64,000 bases of DNA, from contig NZ_CP028369.1 in NCBI RefSeq assembly GCF_003032475.1, positions 5,208,001 to 5,272,000 on the forward strand. The letters run 5' to 3'. The stretch is from Streptomyces sp. P3. Lineage in GTDB: Bacteria; Actinomycetota; Actinomycetes; Streptomycetales; Streptomycetaceae. The first letter of the stretch is position 1, and every line of letters begins with the position of its first letter. The notes below the pieces were generated by a model. That model was not told the DNA's origin. It saw nothing but the letters and a program-made list of their open reading frames with translations, and made no database searches. Of this stretch, positions 1 through 8,889 are shown one piece after another. Both the position numbers and the translations under genes were made by a program.

Positions 1-365
1 CCCTGCACACTGCGGGCGACCTCACCGGTCTGCCGACCGGCCTCCAGCTGGCCGTCTACCGGATCGTCCAGGAAGCTCTGACCAACACCCTCAAGCACGC
101 CTCCCCGGACACCGCCGTCGAGGTGTCCGTGGCCGCGGAGAAAGGCACGGTGCACGTCACCGTCGAGGACACCGGCCCGCCGCGCGCCGCCCGGCGGCAC
201 ACCGCGGGCGACGGTGGCCACGGGCTGCTCGGCATGCGCGAACGCGTGGCCCTCTACCAGGGCGCCGTCAGCGCGGGACCCGGTCCCCGGGGCGGCTGGA
301 CCGTCCGCGCCGTTCTGCACACCACCCCGCCGTCCACTCCGGCACAGGAGGAGCACCCACGATGA
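1..365 (+). CDS. Sensor histidine kinase, C-terminal end (partial, 5' end outside window)
   Basis: The reading frame enters from the left edge (codons in phase from base 3) and holds only the ATP-binding half of a kinase. An N-box (RIVQEALTN) is followed by a G-box region (GHGLLGMRERVALYQG), the layout of the HATPase domain of NarL/DesK-type (HisKA_3) kinases. The missing upstream part should carry the membrane sensor and phospho-accepting His. The stop codon overlaps the next start as ATGA, so the kinase and the response regulator downstream are translationally coupled and almost certainly form one two-component system. The signal sensed cannot be inferred from what is visible. Confidence 0.9.
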   Translation, partial: LHTAGDLTGLPTGLQLAVYRIVQEALTNTLKHASPDTAVEVSVAAEKGTVHVTVEDTGPPRAARRHTAGDGGHGLLGMRERVALYQGAVSAGPGPRGGWTVRAVLHTTPPSTPAQEEHPR

Positions 366-1018
366 CCACCGTTCTGATCGTCGACGACCAGGCGTTGCAG
401 CGCCTCGGGTTCAGCATGCTCATGGAACAGCACCCTGACCTGACCGTGGTCGGCGAGGCCACCCACGGCGCGGAGGCCGTCCGCATGACCGCCGAACTGC
501 ACCCCGACGTCGTCCTGATGGACATCCGGATGCCCGGCATGGACGGCATCGAGGCCACCCGCCGCATCGTGGAGTCCGGGGGCCGCTCCCGCGTGCTGGT
601 GCTGACGACGTTCGACCTCGACGAGTACGCGTACGACGCGCTGCGCGCCGGTGCGAGCGGGTTCCTGCTCAAGGACGCCCTGCCCGACGAACTGGTCGCG
701 GGCATCAGAGCGGTGGCCGCAGGGGACGCCGTCATCTCGCCGGGACTGACCCGCAAGCTCATCGACGCCTTCAGCAACCGCCTGCCCGGTCACACCGGGG
801 ACCAGGAGCGGCGCCTCGCCGTGCTCACCGAACGCGAGCGTGAGGTCCTCACCGCCGTCGCCGGCGGCTACAGCAACTCCGAGGTCGCCGAGCACCTCCA
901 CCTTGCCGAGACCACCGTCAAGTCGCACGTCAGCCGCATCCTCGCCAAGATCGGCGCCCGGGACCGCGTGCAGGCCGTCATCTTCGCCTACGACGCGGGA
1001 CTGGTCCGGCCCGCCTGA
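362..1018 (+). CDS. NarL/FixJ-family two-component response regulator
   Basis: 218 residues, the usual length for this family. The N-terminal receiver domain has the acidic pair Asp8-Asp9, the phospho-acceptor Asp54 (VVLMDIRMPG), Thr82 and Lys104 (FLLKDALP). The C-terminal LuxR-type helix-turn-helix (about residues 155-210) contains LTEREREVLTAVAGGYSNSE and AETTVKSHVSRILAK. It should be phosphorylated by the kinase whose end lies directly upstream (4-base ATGA overlap) and act as a DNA-binding regulator. No adjacent target is obvious; the next gene is convergent. Family assignment is firm, regulon unknown. Confidence 0.96.
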   Translation: MTTVLIVDDQALQRLGFSMLMEQHPDLTVVGEATHGAEAVRMTAELHPDVVLMDIRMPGMDGIEATRRIVESGGRSRVLVLTTFDLDEYAYDALRAGASGFLLKDALPDELVAGIRAVAAGDAVISPGLTRKLIDAFSNRLPGHTGDQERRLAVLTEREREVLTAVAGGYSNSEVAEHLHLAETTVKSHVSRILAKIGARDRVQAVIFAYDAGLVRPA

Positions 1019-1178
1019 ACGCGCTCGTCCCGTCGGCCACGGCGACGCCGAGCCCCGCCCCGGCCCTCTCCCGCAACTCGTCGCCGTCGGCCCGACGCTG
1101 TCGACGACGGCCCCCTCGGACGGGGCGGGAAGCCGGCCGGCACACTGCCGGGCGGCCCCCGCCGTGTCCGGGCGTCGC

Positions 1179-1874
1179 TCAGCCGAGGCGGCGGACCACC
1201 GCCTCGGCGACCGCCCTGGCGCTGCCCGGGTTCTGCCCGGTGATCAGGCGGTCGTCCTCGACGACGTGGGTGTCGAAGGGCTTCGCCGCGACGCTGTACC
1301 GCGCGCCGAGTTCCTTCAGCCGGTCCTCGAGGCTGTAGGGGACGGCGTCGGCGCGCTGGGCGAGTTCCTCCTCCCGCCAGGAGAAGCCGGTGACGTTCCT
1401 GCCCTTCACCAGGGGTTCGCCGTCGCTCAGGGTGACGTCGAGCAGACCGCACGGGCCGTGGCAGACCGCCGACACGATCCGGCCGCTCTCGTGGAAGCGG
1501 GCGATGAGCGTCTCCAGGGCCCGGCTCTGGTGGAAGTCGAACATCACGCCGTGACCGCCGGTCAGGTAGACGGCGTCGTAGTCGTCGACGTCGACCTCGC
1601 TCACGGCGACGACGTTCCGCAGCGTGTCCATGAACGCGCGGTCGGCGTACCGCTTGTCGGTGCCCAGGTCGCCGAGGACGTTGTGGGCGAGGCTCTCCGG
1701 GTCGAGCGGCACGGCACCGCCCTCGATGCTCGCGACGGTGAGCTCGAAGCCCGCCTGTTCGGCGACGTCGTAGAAGTGGGTCAGCTCGCCCAGCCAGAGA
1801 CCGGTGCGGTAGCCGACCTTCTCGTACTCGCCGGTGCTGGTGACGATGATGAGAATGCGCTTCGTGGGGGACAT
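1179..1874 (-). CDS. DJ-1/PfpI-family protein (class I glutamine amidotransferase-like, Hsp31-like)
   Basis: 231 residues with the DJ-1/PfpI fold signature. TGGHG is followed by the nucleophile elbow AVCHGPCGLL with Cys138-His139, and Glu30 (WLGELTHFYD) is placed to complete the triad seen in Hsp31/YajL-type proteins. The length and the long N-terminal insertion (GYRTGLWLGEL) fit the Hsp31-like branch, whose members act as chaperone, glyoxalase III or deglycase. Which activity applies here cannot be decided from sequence. It is a cytosolic protein with no signal peptide. It converges on the response regulator and is monocistronic; a 688-bp gap follows upstream of its start. Confidence 0.9.
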   Translation of the reverse strand: MSPTKRILIIVTSTGEYEKVGYRTGLWLGELTHFYDVAEQAGFELTVASIEGGAVPLDPESLAHNVLGDLGTDKRYADRAFMDTLRNVVAVSEVDVDDYDAVYLTGGHGVMFDFHQSRALETLIARFHESGRIVSAVCHGPCGLLDVTLSDGEPLVKGRNVTGFSWREEELAQRADAVPYSLEDRLKELGARYSVAAKPFDTHVVEDDRLITGQNPGSARAVAEAVVRRLG

Positions 1875-2562
1875 CCGTGTCCTTCTGTTCTGAGGGTCGG
1901 GGCCGCCGTGCGGAGATCTGCGGCCCCGTGCGCGGCCTCACCGGCGACACCAGGTCGGAGCGCTGTTCCCTTCGGGCCCGTACCACGATAGGAGGTGATC
2001 GCCCATCACACGCGGTACCGGGGAAGCACATCGGCGGCCGGCGACCAGTACCGCGGTACTACGGGACCGCAGTACTACGGGAACGCGACACCGCGGCGGA
2101 AGGCGTGTCCGTGTGCGCGACGGGTGGTGACCCGACGATGCCGGCGCGTGCCGGGCCGACGGCCCGCTCCGACGCATCCGCCACGGCAGCGGGGAGGACG
2201 GCGCAGGTGGCGGCCCCGCGTCAGTGGACGGCGAGGAGGCCGGCCACCAGGGATCGGAGCCCACATTGATGCCGGTACTCAGGTCCCGCACCGAGGAACC
2301 GCCGGCGGCCGTGAAATCGCCTTTCGCGCGCGGGCGGCTCGGGCTAGGGTCCGGCTGCGGCGACTGGCCGCGAACGAGGAGCGAGGAGTCAGGGCATGAT
2401 CGGTCGTCCGAGCGCGCGTTGACGTCATAGGCCGTGACCGGCCCGTCATCGCGTGCTGCCCCGCAGGTGCGGCACAGCGAGCCTTTCTCCCGCCCGAAAC
2501 GTCGGTCCGCCCGGTGTGCACCGGGTGACGGGCCCCGTTGCCGACAGTCCACTGGGATCCTC
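1875..2562. other. Intergenic region between DJ-1 gene and MFS gene
   Basis: No convincing gene. It should hold the promoter of the DJ-1 gene (leftward) and that of the MFS gene (rightward; a TAGGGT -10-like hexamer lies near 2344). A cluster of repeats lies at 2047-2083. A perfect Shine-Dalgarno-like AGGAGGTGATC at 1990-2000 is not followed by a usable start codon. Rightward frames here translate to arginine/proline-rich strings without family resemblance. Confidence 0.5.
2047..2083. repeat. 14-bp palindrome overlapping a direct repeat (possible operator)
   Basis: AGTACCGCGGTACT (2047-2060) is a perfect palindrome. It overlaps the first of two 16-bp direct repeats that differ at one base: CCGCGGTACTACGGGA at 2051-2066 and CCGCAGTACTACGGGA at 2068-2083. 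Two half-site copies spaced 17 bp apart suggest a regulator binding site, but no cognate regulator is visible nearby. Confidence 0.4.
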
Positions 2563-3894
2563 GTGCCGTCTGCTTCCTCCGCATCGTCCGCCTCCTCGGC
2601 CCACTCCGCCGCGTCCGGCCCCGGTCGACGGGTTTCGCCGGGTCTGTGGCGGGACCGTGACTTCCGCAGACTCTGGATGGGCCAGACGGCGTCCCAACTC
2701 GGCGAGCACACAAGCCTGGTGGTCCTGCCGCTTTTCGCCGTGCTGACGCTCGGCGTCGGCGCCGGCCAGTTGGGCGTCCTGCGCGCGGTGGGGCAGACGC
2801 CGGTCCTGTTGCTGTCGCTCTTCGCCGGCGCATGGGTCGACGGACGGCGGGCCCGCACGGTGATGGTGCTGACGGACGCCGGCCGGGCCCTGGCACTGGC
2901 CGCAGCCGCCCTGTCGGGGCTTCTCGGCCTGCTCGGCCTGCCGACGCTGTACATGGCCGCCTTCACCGTCGGAGCCCTGTCCGTGTTCTTCGACGTGGCC
3001 TACCAGGCGTCTCTCGTACGGCTCCTGGAACGCGACCAGTTGGTGCGGGGCAACAGCGCGCTCGAGGGCAGCCGGTCCGCCGGGCAGATCGGTGGACCCG
3101 CCCTCGGCGGCGCGCTCGTGTCACTGCTGTCGGCGCCGGTCGCCGCCGCCTCCGGCGCGCTGTTCTTCGTGTGCTCGGTCCTGTCGGTCGGACGCATCTG
3201 TCGGACCGAATCGCTCCCTCAGAGCCCGGGGCGTCCCCCTCGGGTCTGGCACCGTGTCCATGAGGGCCTCCGCTTCGTCGCCGGTGACGCCCGTCTGCGG
3301 ACCGTGTGCCTCGCTTCGGCCGCCTTCCAGTTCTCCTTGGCGGCCGTGACGACCGTCTATCTGCTCTTCCTGCCGCGCGAACTGCACCTGTCGGGCACCG
3401 TCGTGGGGCTGACGCTCGCGGCGACGGGGCCGGGCGCGCTCCTCGGCTCGCTGCTGGCCGCTCGCCTGCCGCGTCGGTTCGGTCACGGTGTGGTCCTCGT
3501 GTCGGCGGCGGTGGCGGCCGACGGGGTGTTCCTGTGCGTGCCCACGCTGCACGCCTCCTCCGCGGTGACCGTTCCCGCGCTGCTCGCCGTCAACGTCGTG
3601 TTCGGTACGGGCGGCCAGCTGGTGAACGTCACGGTCATGGCGATCCGGCAGGCCGTCACTCCGGACGGGATGCAGGGCCGTGCGGCCGCGACGATCATGT
3701 TCGTCGGCATGGGGTCGGCCCCCCTCGGCTCCCTGCTCGGCGGACATCTGGCGCAGGAGTGGGGACTGCGCACCGGGCTGCTGGCGACGGCCGCGGGCAT
3801 GATGCTCTCCCCGGTGCTGATGGCGGTGTCCCCGCTCGCCCGCCTGGGACGGGTGCTTGCGGCTGTGCGTCCCGGACCGGGGAAGGAAGCGTGA
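2563..3894 (+). CDS. MFS transporter (major facilitator, drug-efflux type)
   Basis: About 443 residues with some 10-12 hydrophobic segments and typical MFS features: WRDRDFRRLWMGQTASQLGE at the first helix, and GAWVDGRRARTVMVLTDAGR in the loop between helices 2 and 3 (the motif-A position). It resembles the MFS_3/enterobactin-exporter-like group used for export of small molecules. I prefer the GTG at 2563, which gives a short Ser/Ala-rich tail before the first helix. The open frame continues to a GTG at 2434, but the extra 43 residues look like untranslated sequence. No partner gene lies next to it and the substrate is unknown. A hairpin at 3910-3936 probably terminates the transcript. Confidence 0.88.
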   Translation: MPSASSASSASSAHSAASGPGRRVSPGLWRDRDFRRLWMGQTASQLGEHTSLVVLPLFAVLTLGVGAGQLGVLRAVGQTPVLLLSLFAGAWVDGRRARTVMVLTDAGRALALAAAALSGLLGLLGLPTLYMAAFTVGALSVFFDVAYQASLVRLLERDQLVRGNSALEGSRSAGQIGGPALGGALVSLLSAPVAAASGALFFVCSVLSVGRICRTESLPQSPGRPPRVWHRVHEGLRFVAGDARLRTVCLASAAFQFSLAAVTTVYLLFLPRELHLSGTVVGLTLAATGPGALLGSLLAARLPRRFGHGVVLVSAAVAADGVFLCVPTLHASSAVTVPALLAVNVVFGTGGQLVNVTVMAIRQAVTPDGMQGRAAATIMFVGMGSAPLGSLLGGHLAQEWGLRTGLLATAAGMMLSPVLMAVSPLARLGRVLAAVRPGPGKEA

Positions 3895-3909
3895 ACCGCG
3901 AAGACGCGC

Positions 3910-3936
3910 GGACCCTCGCCTCCCGTACGAGGGTCC
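3910..3936 (+). terminator. Hairpin terminator after MFS gene
   Basis: Perfect 9-bp stem GGACCCTCG/CGAGGGTCC with a 9-nt loop, 16 bases after the MFS stop codon. No T-run follows, which is usual for Streptomyces terminators. Confidence 0.6.
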
Positions 3937-4591
3937 ACGATGTCCTTCGCGCCACCGATCAGGAACCCCCGACGGGTCGACCCGGACCGGGGGACCACCG
4001 GTTCGCGCACGGTCGCACAGGTGGCGAGACTCCTTCGTGCGTACGACACAGGGCGGGACCAGCAGGTTCTCCCTTCGCGCGGCACGCGCCTTGCATGTGG
4101 TTGACCTGTGGAAATAGCCTCTCCTCAAGCCGGTGGGGGTTGCCGGCCCGGGATGTGGCCCACAACATCGTGGTCGGAGGCGCGAGCCGGCTGTCGTCCG
4201 TGGCCTGCTCGGGCAGGAGGCCCGAGTCCGGGTCCTCCACCGATTCCGGAGCAGTTCAGTGCATGAAGTCGGCCTCCTGGTGCTGCTGGCGCTGTCAGCG
4301 AGTTGCGCACTCCGCGCGGCGTGGTCCAACGCTCACGCTGCCGCAGCGGACGGGAGACTCGCCGACAGGGGCGTGCTGCGCGACCACCGTGGGCCGAACA
4401 ACCGGCCGCCGGGTCAGGTTCGGGTGGCGCCGCTCCCGGTGCCGACGTCGTGCGCGACAGGCGCGTGGGCGCGACGGACGGGAGATGCCCGGCCGTGACG
4501 CCCGCGCAGGTCCGCGAGTTCCAGGAGCCCTCGGGGCCACGAACTCCCCGGCGGGCCTGTACCGCGTCCGTACCGCCTCGGGAAAGCCACC
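3937..4591. other. Intergenic region, no gene recognised
   Basis: About 650 bases with no open frame that looks coding. A possible promoter (TTGCAT, 18 bases, TAGCCT) lies around 4090-4120 ahead of the membrane-protein gene, leaving a long leader of more than 450 bases. I see no conserved riboswitch shape in it. Confidence 0.4.
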
Positions 4592-6271
4592 ATGCCCCAA
4601 CGGACCACCACCCTCTCGGCCCCCGCCTCACTGCGACCGTCGCTGCCGGTACTGCGCCGGGAACACCGGTCGCCCAGATCGGCGAAGTACCGTGTCCCGC
4701 TCCTCGTCATCGCCGCCTTCCTCCCCCTGTACTGGGGGTGGGACGCCGTCCTCGCGACGGACGGCGGTGACCTCGCCGCGCAGTACGCGTGGGCGGGGTT
4801 CGTGGGCAGGCACCCGGCCACGCCGTACGGACTCTTCTGGTTCGGCGGCGTCCACACCGTCAACTACAGCGTCATATCACCGCACTTGATGGCCCTGTGC
4901 GGCGTCCGCGCCGTCTCGGTGCTGTCCGGGATCAGCGCCACCTGGGTGCTGGCCACCCTGCTGGAGCGCACCCTTCCGCGCGTGTCGATGTGGCCCGCGC
5001 TGGTCGGAGCCCTGGGCCTCTGGTACAACGTCGTGCTCGGCCGCACCACGTTCGCCCTCGGCCTGGCCTTCGCTCTCGCGGGCCTGCTCGCCGTCGCCGA
5101 CCGCGCGCCCCGGCCCGCCCGGCTTGCCGCCGCCGTCCTCGGGGCGCTGTTCGCGACCATGGGCAGCCCGGTCGCCGGGCTCTTCCTGCTGGTGGCGGGC
5201 GCCGGGTACCTGGCCGACCGGCAGTACGCCAAGTGCCTCGCCCTGACGCTCCCGCCCGTCGCCGTCGTCGGCGTGACCACTCTGCTGTTCCCGTTCCAGG
5301 GCGAACAGCCCATGGCCGCCGGCCGCATGATTCTGCCCGTGCTGCTGTCCGCCGCCGTGGTGTGGGCGTCGCCGCGGGAGTGGCGGGTGGTGCGGGCCGG
5401 CAGCGCCGTGTACGCCGTCGGGGTCGTCCTGACCTGGATGGTCCCCTCACCGGTCGGCAACAACGTGGAGCGGCTCGCCCTGCTCTTCGCGCCCGCGGTG
5501 TTGCTCGCGGCCGCGCTGCAGCGCCGCGCCGGGGCCGACCGTCACGACGGGCGGCGAACCCGTATGCGGGCGATGGCTCTGGTGACCGCTCTGTCCGTCT
5601 CCTACCTCTGTGTGACGTCGCTGACGCATCTGCGGCGACCGGACCCCGTTCCGGGCTGGGTCACGCACACCGACGGCGTGATCGCCGCGCTCGACCGGCT
5701 GGGCGCGGACCGCGGCCGGGTCGAGCTGCCGACGGACGACGACCATCGCGGGGCCACCCTCCTCGGCCCCCACTTCGAGCTGATGCGGGGCTGGAACCAG
5801 CAGCTGGACGTCGAACGCGGACGCCTGTTCTACGAGGGCGACCTCGACGGGCCGACGTACTACGCCTGGCTGCGCCACTGGGCGGTCGGTTTCGTCGTCC
5901 TCCACGACGGCACGCCCGATCGGTCCGCGGAGCGCGAGACGGCTCTGATCAAGGAGGGCCAGCGCTGGCTGGAGCCCGTCTGGCAGGACCGCTACTGGAA
6001 GATCTACCGGGTCCGCGACACTCTGCCGCTGGTCTCCGCCCCGGCCGAGCTGCTGCGTGCGGGAGAGGCCGATCTGACGCTGAGCATGCCCGGCGCCGGG
6101 ACGAGCACCATCCGGATCGCGTACTCGCCGTGGTTGCGGGCCGAGGGAGCGTGCGTCAGCGCGGACGGCCCGTGGACCCGGCTGACCGTGCCCCGGGCGG
6201 GGGTGTACCGGCTGACGTCGGAGTACGCCGGAGAGTCCACCGACGAAGGCGGCTGCCTGCCTGCCGGCTGA
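4592..6271 (+). CDS. Polytopic membrane protein, GT-C-like with extracellular C-terminal domain
   Basis: 559 residues starting at ATG with GGGAAAG 8 bases upstream. Residues about 35-330 form roughly ten membrane helices. An acidic motif (ATDGGDLAAQYAWAG) follows the first helix, as in the GT-C/dolichyl-phosphate-mannosyltransferase-like fold. Residues about 345-559 are soluble and probably outside the membrane (HFELMRGWNQQLD, FYEGDLDGPTYYAWLRHW). The architecture matches the actinobacterial integral-membrane family often labelled PTPS-related or putative glycosyltransferase; no member's reaction is known to me. It could use a polyprenyl-phosphate sugar donor for cell-envelope glycans. It is monocistronic, with a strong hairpin right after the stop. 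Confidence 0.75.
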   Translation: MPQRTTTLSAPASLRPSLPVLRREHRSPRSAKYRVPLLVIAAFLPLYWGWDAVLATDGGDLAAQYAWAGFVGRHPATPYGLFWFGGVHTVNYSVISPHLMALCGVRAVSVLSGISATWVLATLLERTLPRVSMWPALVGALGLWYNVVLGRTTFALGLAFALAGLLAVADRAPRPARLAAAVLGALFATMGSPVAGLFLLVAGAGYLADRQYAKCLALTLPPVAVVGVTTLLFPFQGEQPMAAGRMILPVLLSAAVVWASPREWRVVRAGSAVYAVGVVLTWMVPSPVGNNVERLALLFAPAVLLAAALQRRAGADRHDGRRTRMRAMALVTALSVSYLCVTSLTHLRRPDPVPGWVTHTDGVIAALDRLGADRGRVELPTDDDHRGATLLGPHFELMRGWNQQLDVERGRLFYEGDLDGPTYYAWLRHWAVGFVVLHDGTPDRSAERETALIKEGQRWLEPVWQDRYWKIYRVRDTLPLVSAPAELLRAGEADLTLSMPGAGTSTIRIAYSPWLRAEGACVSADGPWTRLTVPRAGVYRLTSEYAGESTDEGGCLPAG

Positions 6272-6280
6272 GGGGCGCCG

Positions 6281-6314
6281 CCGTCTTCGCCGGGTGGTGA
6301 TCCGGCGAAGACGG
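6281..6314 (+). terminator. Strong hairpin terminator
   Basis: Perfect 13-bp stem CCGTCTTCGCCGG/CCGGCGAAGACGG with an 8-nt loop, 9 bases after the stop at 6271. It can also serve the convergent GH43 gene at 6510-8024. Confidence 0.8.
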
Positions 6315-6509
6315 ACCGGCCGAGTCCGCCCGCCCACCGACGGATCTCCGCAGTGGAGGTCCGGTCACCGCGCGCCGGGAGCCTTGCCGCGCTGCCCGAC
6401 ACCCGGCGATGGCCGGTGCACCGGCGCATGGCCGGTGACCGCCGCCGGGTCCCGCCCGCTCGGCCGGTCGAGGCGGGCGGCCATCGGGGTGACGGGCCCG
6501 GCGCCCGGG

Positions 6510-8024
6510 TCAGCCGTCGACGGGCTCGTGGTCGAACCAGTCGAAGTGGACGGCTCCTGTCGCGGCGTACATGCCGATGACCCGGCCGGTGAAGCCGCCG
6601 GCGACCTCGGTCGACAGATAGCGGCCGTCGAGTGCCGCGAGCTCGGTGACCGTGCCGTCGGGCTGCTCGACGCCGAGGGAGACGACGTCGGGTCCCGTGC
6701 ACGGTCCGTGCGGAGGCGGCGGTTCGGTGATCGTGACGGCGAGGACCAGCAGCCCGGCCGGCACGGATTCCTCGGCCACGACCGTGCGCAGGGATCCGAC
6801 GCGCGCGACCACCCGCACCCGCGTGCCGGACGCCTCGATCGTGTAGTGGTGCCGTTCGTCGAGCCGGACGGCGAGGCCACCGCTTCCCTCCGCGGCGTCG
6901 ACGAGCGTGCGCGCCCTGCAGTACGGATGCTGCTGGCGCCGGCCCACGAACACCGCGTCGGGCTCGTCGAGGGAGCCGCCCCGCGCGCGGAGCGTCAGCC
7001 AGCCGGGGCGCTCCTTGGTGGTGCAGTGTTCGGCGGGCCGGTCGCGCAGGGAGATCCACGACGGTCGCAGTTCGGTGAGTTCGAAGTCGTCCCGGTGCTC
7101 CTCGACGGGGCCGGGGGAGAGCGGCCACGGCAACTCGGGCAGGGTCGGCGTGACCTCGCCGACGACCGGCCAGCCGTCCACCCAGGTCACGGGGGCCAGG
7201 AAGGTCTCCCTGCCGAGCACGTGCCAGCCGGGCGTGCCGCCGCCGGGCCGGACGCCGAGCAGCACCATCCACCAGGACCCGTCGGGACCCTGGACCAGGT
7301 CGGCGTGCCCGGTGTTCTGGACGGGACGGTCGGTGCCCCGGTGGGTGAGGATCGGGTTGGCCGGGCACGGCTCGAACGGGCCGGCGGGCGTACGGCCGCG
7401 GGCGATCGAGACACCGTGGCAGCGTTCCGTGCCACCCTCGGCGATGAGCAGGTACCAGTAGTCGCCGATCCGGTACAGGTGCGGCGCTTCCGGGGCCTTG
7501 GCTCCGGGAGCGCCGGACCAGAGCCTGTGCGGTGTCCCGTACGTCTGCCCGGTCGACGGGTCGATGCGGATCTGCGAGACCCCCGCGACCGTGCACCAGC
7601 AGGTGCCGTCCTCGTCCCAGACCAGGTCGGGATCGATGCCCGGGACACCCGGCGCCCGGATGGGGTCCGACCACGGGCCGGCGGGGTCGGTGGCCGTGAC
7701 GATCAGATTGCCGCCGCCCTCGCTGCAGTTGGTGACGATCAGCCAGAAGCGGCCGTCGTGGTGGCGCAGCGTGGGGGCGTAGATCCCGCCGGACGACGGC
7801 ATGGAGGCGGGCAGACGCAGTTGGTCCGGCCGGTCCAGGACGTTGCCGATCTGCGTCCAGTGCACCAGGTCGCGGCTGTGGAAGAGGGGCACCCCGGGGA
7901 AGTACTCGAAGCTGGAGCAGGCCAGGTAGTAGTCGTCGCCGACGCGGCAGACGCTGGGGTCGGGGTGGAAGCCGGGGATCACGGGGTTGGCGACGGGTCC
8001 GTCCGGCTGGAGCCAAGGGGGCAC
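6510..8024 (-). CDS. GH43 glycosidase (beta-xylosidase / alpha-L-arabinofuranosidase type)
   Basis: 504 residues, no signal peptide, so probably intracellular hydrolysis of imported xylo- or arabino-oligosaccharides. The opening NPVIPGFHPDPSVCRVGDDY is the GH43 signature. Asp22 (HPDPS) is the likely base, Asp131 (GIDPDL) the pKa modulator and Glu179 (APEAPHLY) the acid. Residues about 315-504 form the beta-sandwich C-terminal domain (DDFELTELRPSWISLRDRP) of GH43 xylosidases such as XynB. The GTG start at 8024 has GAGAGGA upstream. The promoter (TTGATG-17-TTAACT) with a GAAGCGCTTC palindrome just downstream points to control by a LacI-family repressor. Exact sugar preference cannot be told. 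Confidence 0.92.
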   Translation of the reverse strand: MPPWLQPDGPVANPVIPGFHPDPSVCRVGDDYYLACSSFEYFPGVPLFHSRDLVHWTQIGNVLDRPDQLRLPASMPSSGGIYAPTLRHHDGRFWLIVTNCSEGGGNLIVTATDPAGPWSDPIRAPGVPGIDPDLVWDEDGTCWCTVAGVSQIRIDPSTGQTYGTPHRLWSGAPGAKAPEAPHLYRIGDYWYLLIAEGGTERCHGVSIARGRTPAGPFEPCPANPILTHRGTDRPVQNTGHADLVQGPDGSWWMVLLGVRPGGGTPGWHVLGRETFLAPVTWVDGWPVVGEVTPTLPELPWPLSPGPVEEHRDDFELTELRPSWISLRDRPAEHCTTKERPGWLTLRARGGSLDEPDAVFVGRRQQHPYCRARTLVDAAEGSGGLAVRLDERHHYTIEASGTRVRVVARVGSLRTVVAEESVPAGLLVLAVTITEPPPPHGPCTGPDVVSLGVEQPDGTVTELAALDGRYLSTEVAGGFTGRVIGMYAATGAVHFDWFDHEPVDG

Positions 8025-8079
8025 CTGAAGGGTCCTCTCGTCGGTTCGTGAGGGGTGATCCGGTGGGGGAACGGTTGTC

Positions 8080-8130
8080 GAAGCGCTTCACATGCTCCGT
8101 AAGTTAACGGACGGGTTTCGTGGACATCAA
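8080..8130 (-). promoter_or_regulatory. GH43 promoter with LacI-type operator
   Basis: On the minus strand a -35-like TTGATG (8125-8130) and -10-like TTAACT (8102-8107) are separated by 17 bases. A perfect 10-bp palindrome GAAGCGCTTC (8080-8089) follows at about +10. The central CG in an inverted repeat is typical of LacI/GalR-family operators. Confidence 0.6.
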
Positions 8131-8197
8131 GGGCGTCAAATCCTGAGCGGCTCCTTTCCGCTGGCCGATTGACGGATCGCAAAGGTGGGGCTATGTC

Positions 8198-8213
8198 GTC
8201 GAAGCGCTTCGAC
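8198..8213. promoter_or_regulatory. Second LacI-type operator (16-bp perfect palindrome)
   Basis: GTCGAAGCGCTTCGAC is a perfect 16-bp palindrome sharing its GAAGCGCTTC core with the site at 8080-8089, 118 bp away. Paired sites at this spacing allow looping by a tetrameric or dimer-of-dimers repressor, or it may control a rightward gene that is now decayed. Confidence 0.55.
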
Positions 8214-8274
8214 TATGGCGCGCGCCGTCGGCCTCCGGCGGGCAGTGACGTGCTGCCCTACGTCGACCGGGTCA

Positions 8275-8430
8275 CCGAATGTGACCCCGCCGACCGCGAT
8301 CGGCACCGGCCACTACGCCCGCACCGAGCCGGCCACCAGCGACCACGAACCGGTCGAGGCCGCCTGCCTGCGGGCCGTCGCCGCCCTCACGGTGAAGATC
8401 ACCGACGTGGACCCCCCTCGTCGCCGGATG
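8275..8430 (+). pseudogene. Possible decayed coding fragment of unknown family
   Basis: Between the GH43 and ferric-reductase-like genes, one rightward frame of about 50 codons (TAIGTGHYARTEPATSDHEP, followed by VEAACLRAVAALTVKITDVD) has almost only G or C at third positions, as real genes here do. It loses that character on both sides and has no plausible full-length frame. I do not recognise the family. It may be the remnant of a gene once controlled by the palindrome at 8198-8213. The rest of 8025-8889 holds no gene I can support. Confidence 0.25.
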
Positions 8431-8889
8431 TCCTTGTCGCCGACGCAGTCCCGCGCCCCAGGGTGGGAGGGGCAGCGCCATTTCTGACGAAACGGCTGCC
8501 CGCAGGCCCGAGGGCACCACCCTCCAACCGGCCTGGTGAGCGGAGGACCCCGAGCGCCGGGACCTCCTGTGGTGCGAGGGTGCCCGCCGCGGCCACGAGG
8601 TGACACGTGCAGGTCACGGATGTCGTCCCGACAACCCGGCGACGGCTTGTGGTTAAGGGCTTAATCACCCAGCGTACCCAGCGTCGGCGGCCGGGAGGTC
8701 ACCGGACGAGGAGTGATCGGACGACCGGCGTCGCTGATCGCGCCCGGCTCCCGGGAGGACATGCGTCCTCACCCGGTGCGGCCGGCCCGCGGTGGGAACG
8801 CCGGAACCCGGCCTGTGGAGCATCGGCCGTCGCGGTGCCGCGATCGGCACCGGTAGTCACATGAACGAGCGTGAACAAGAGGGGAAGCG

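Noticed and set aside
1990..2000. Perfect Shine-Dalgarno-like AGGAGGTGATC (also resembling the complement of the 16S rRNA 3' end)
   Set aside because: No start codon at useful distance and no coding-like frame behind it; no other 16S similarity around it, so not an rRNA fragment.
2434..2562. Upstream extension of the MFS gene to a GTG at 2434
   Set aside because: The added 43 residues are Arg/Ser/Pro-rich without coding-like third positions and no ribosome site precedes them.
8169..8603. Rightward open frame of about 144 codons beginning near the second LacI-type palindrome
   Set aside because: Composition is Arg/Pro-rich and unlike a folded protein; the only coding-like stretch (8275-8430) is in a different frame.
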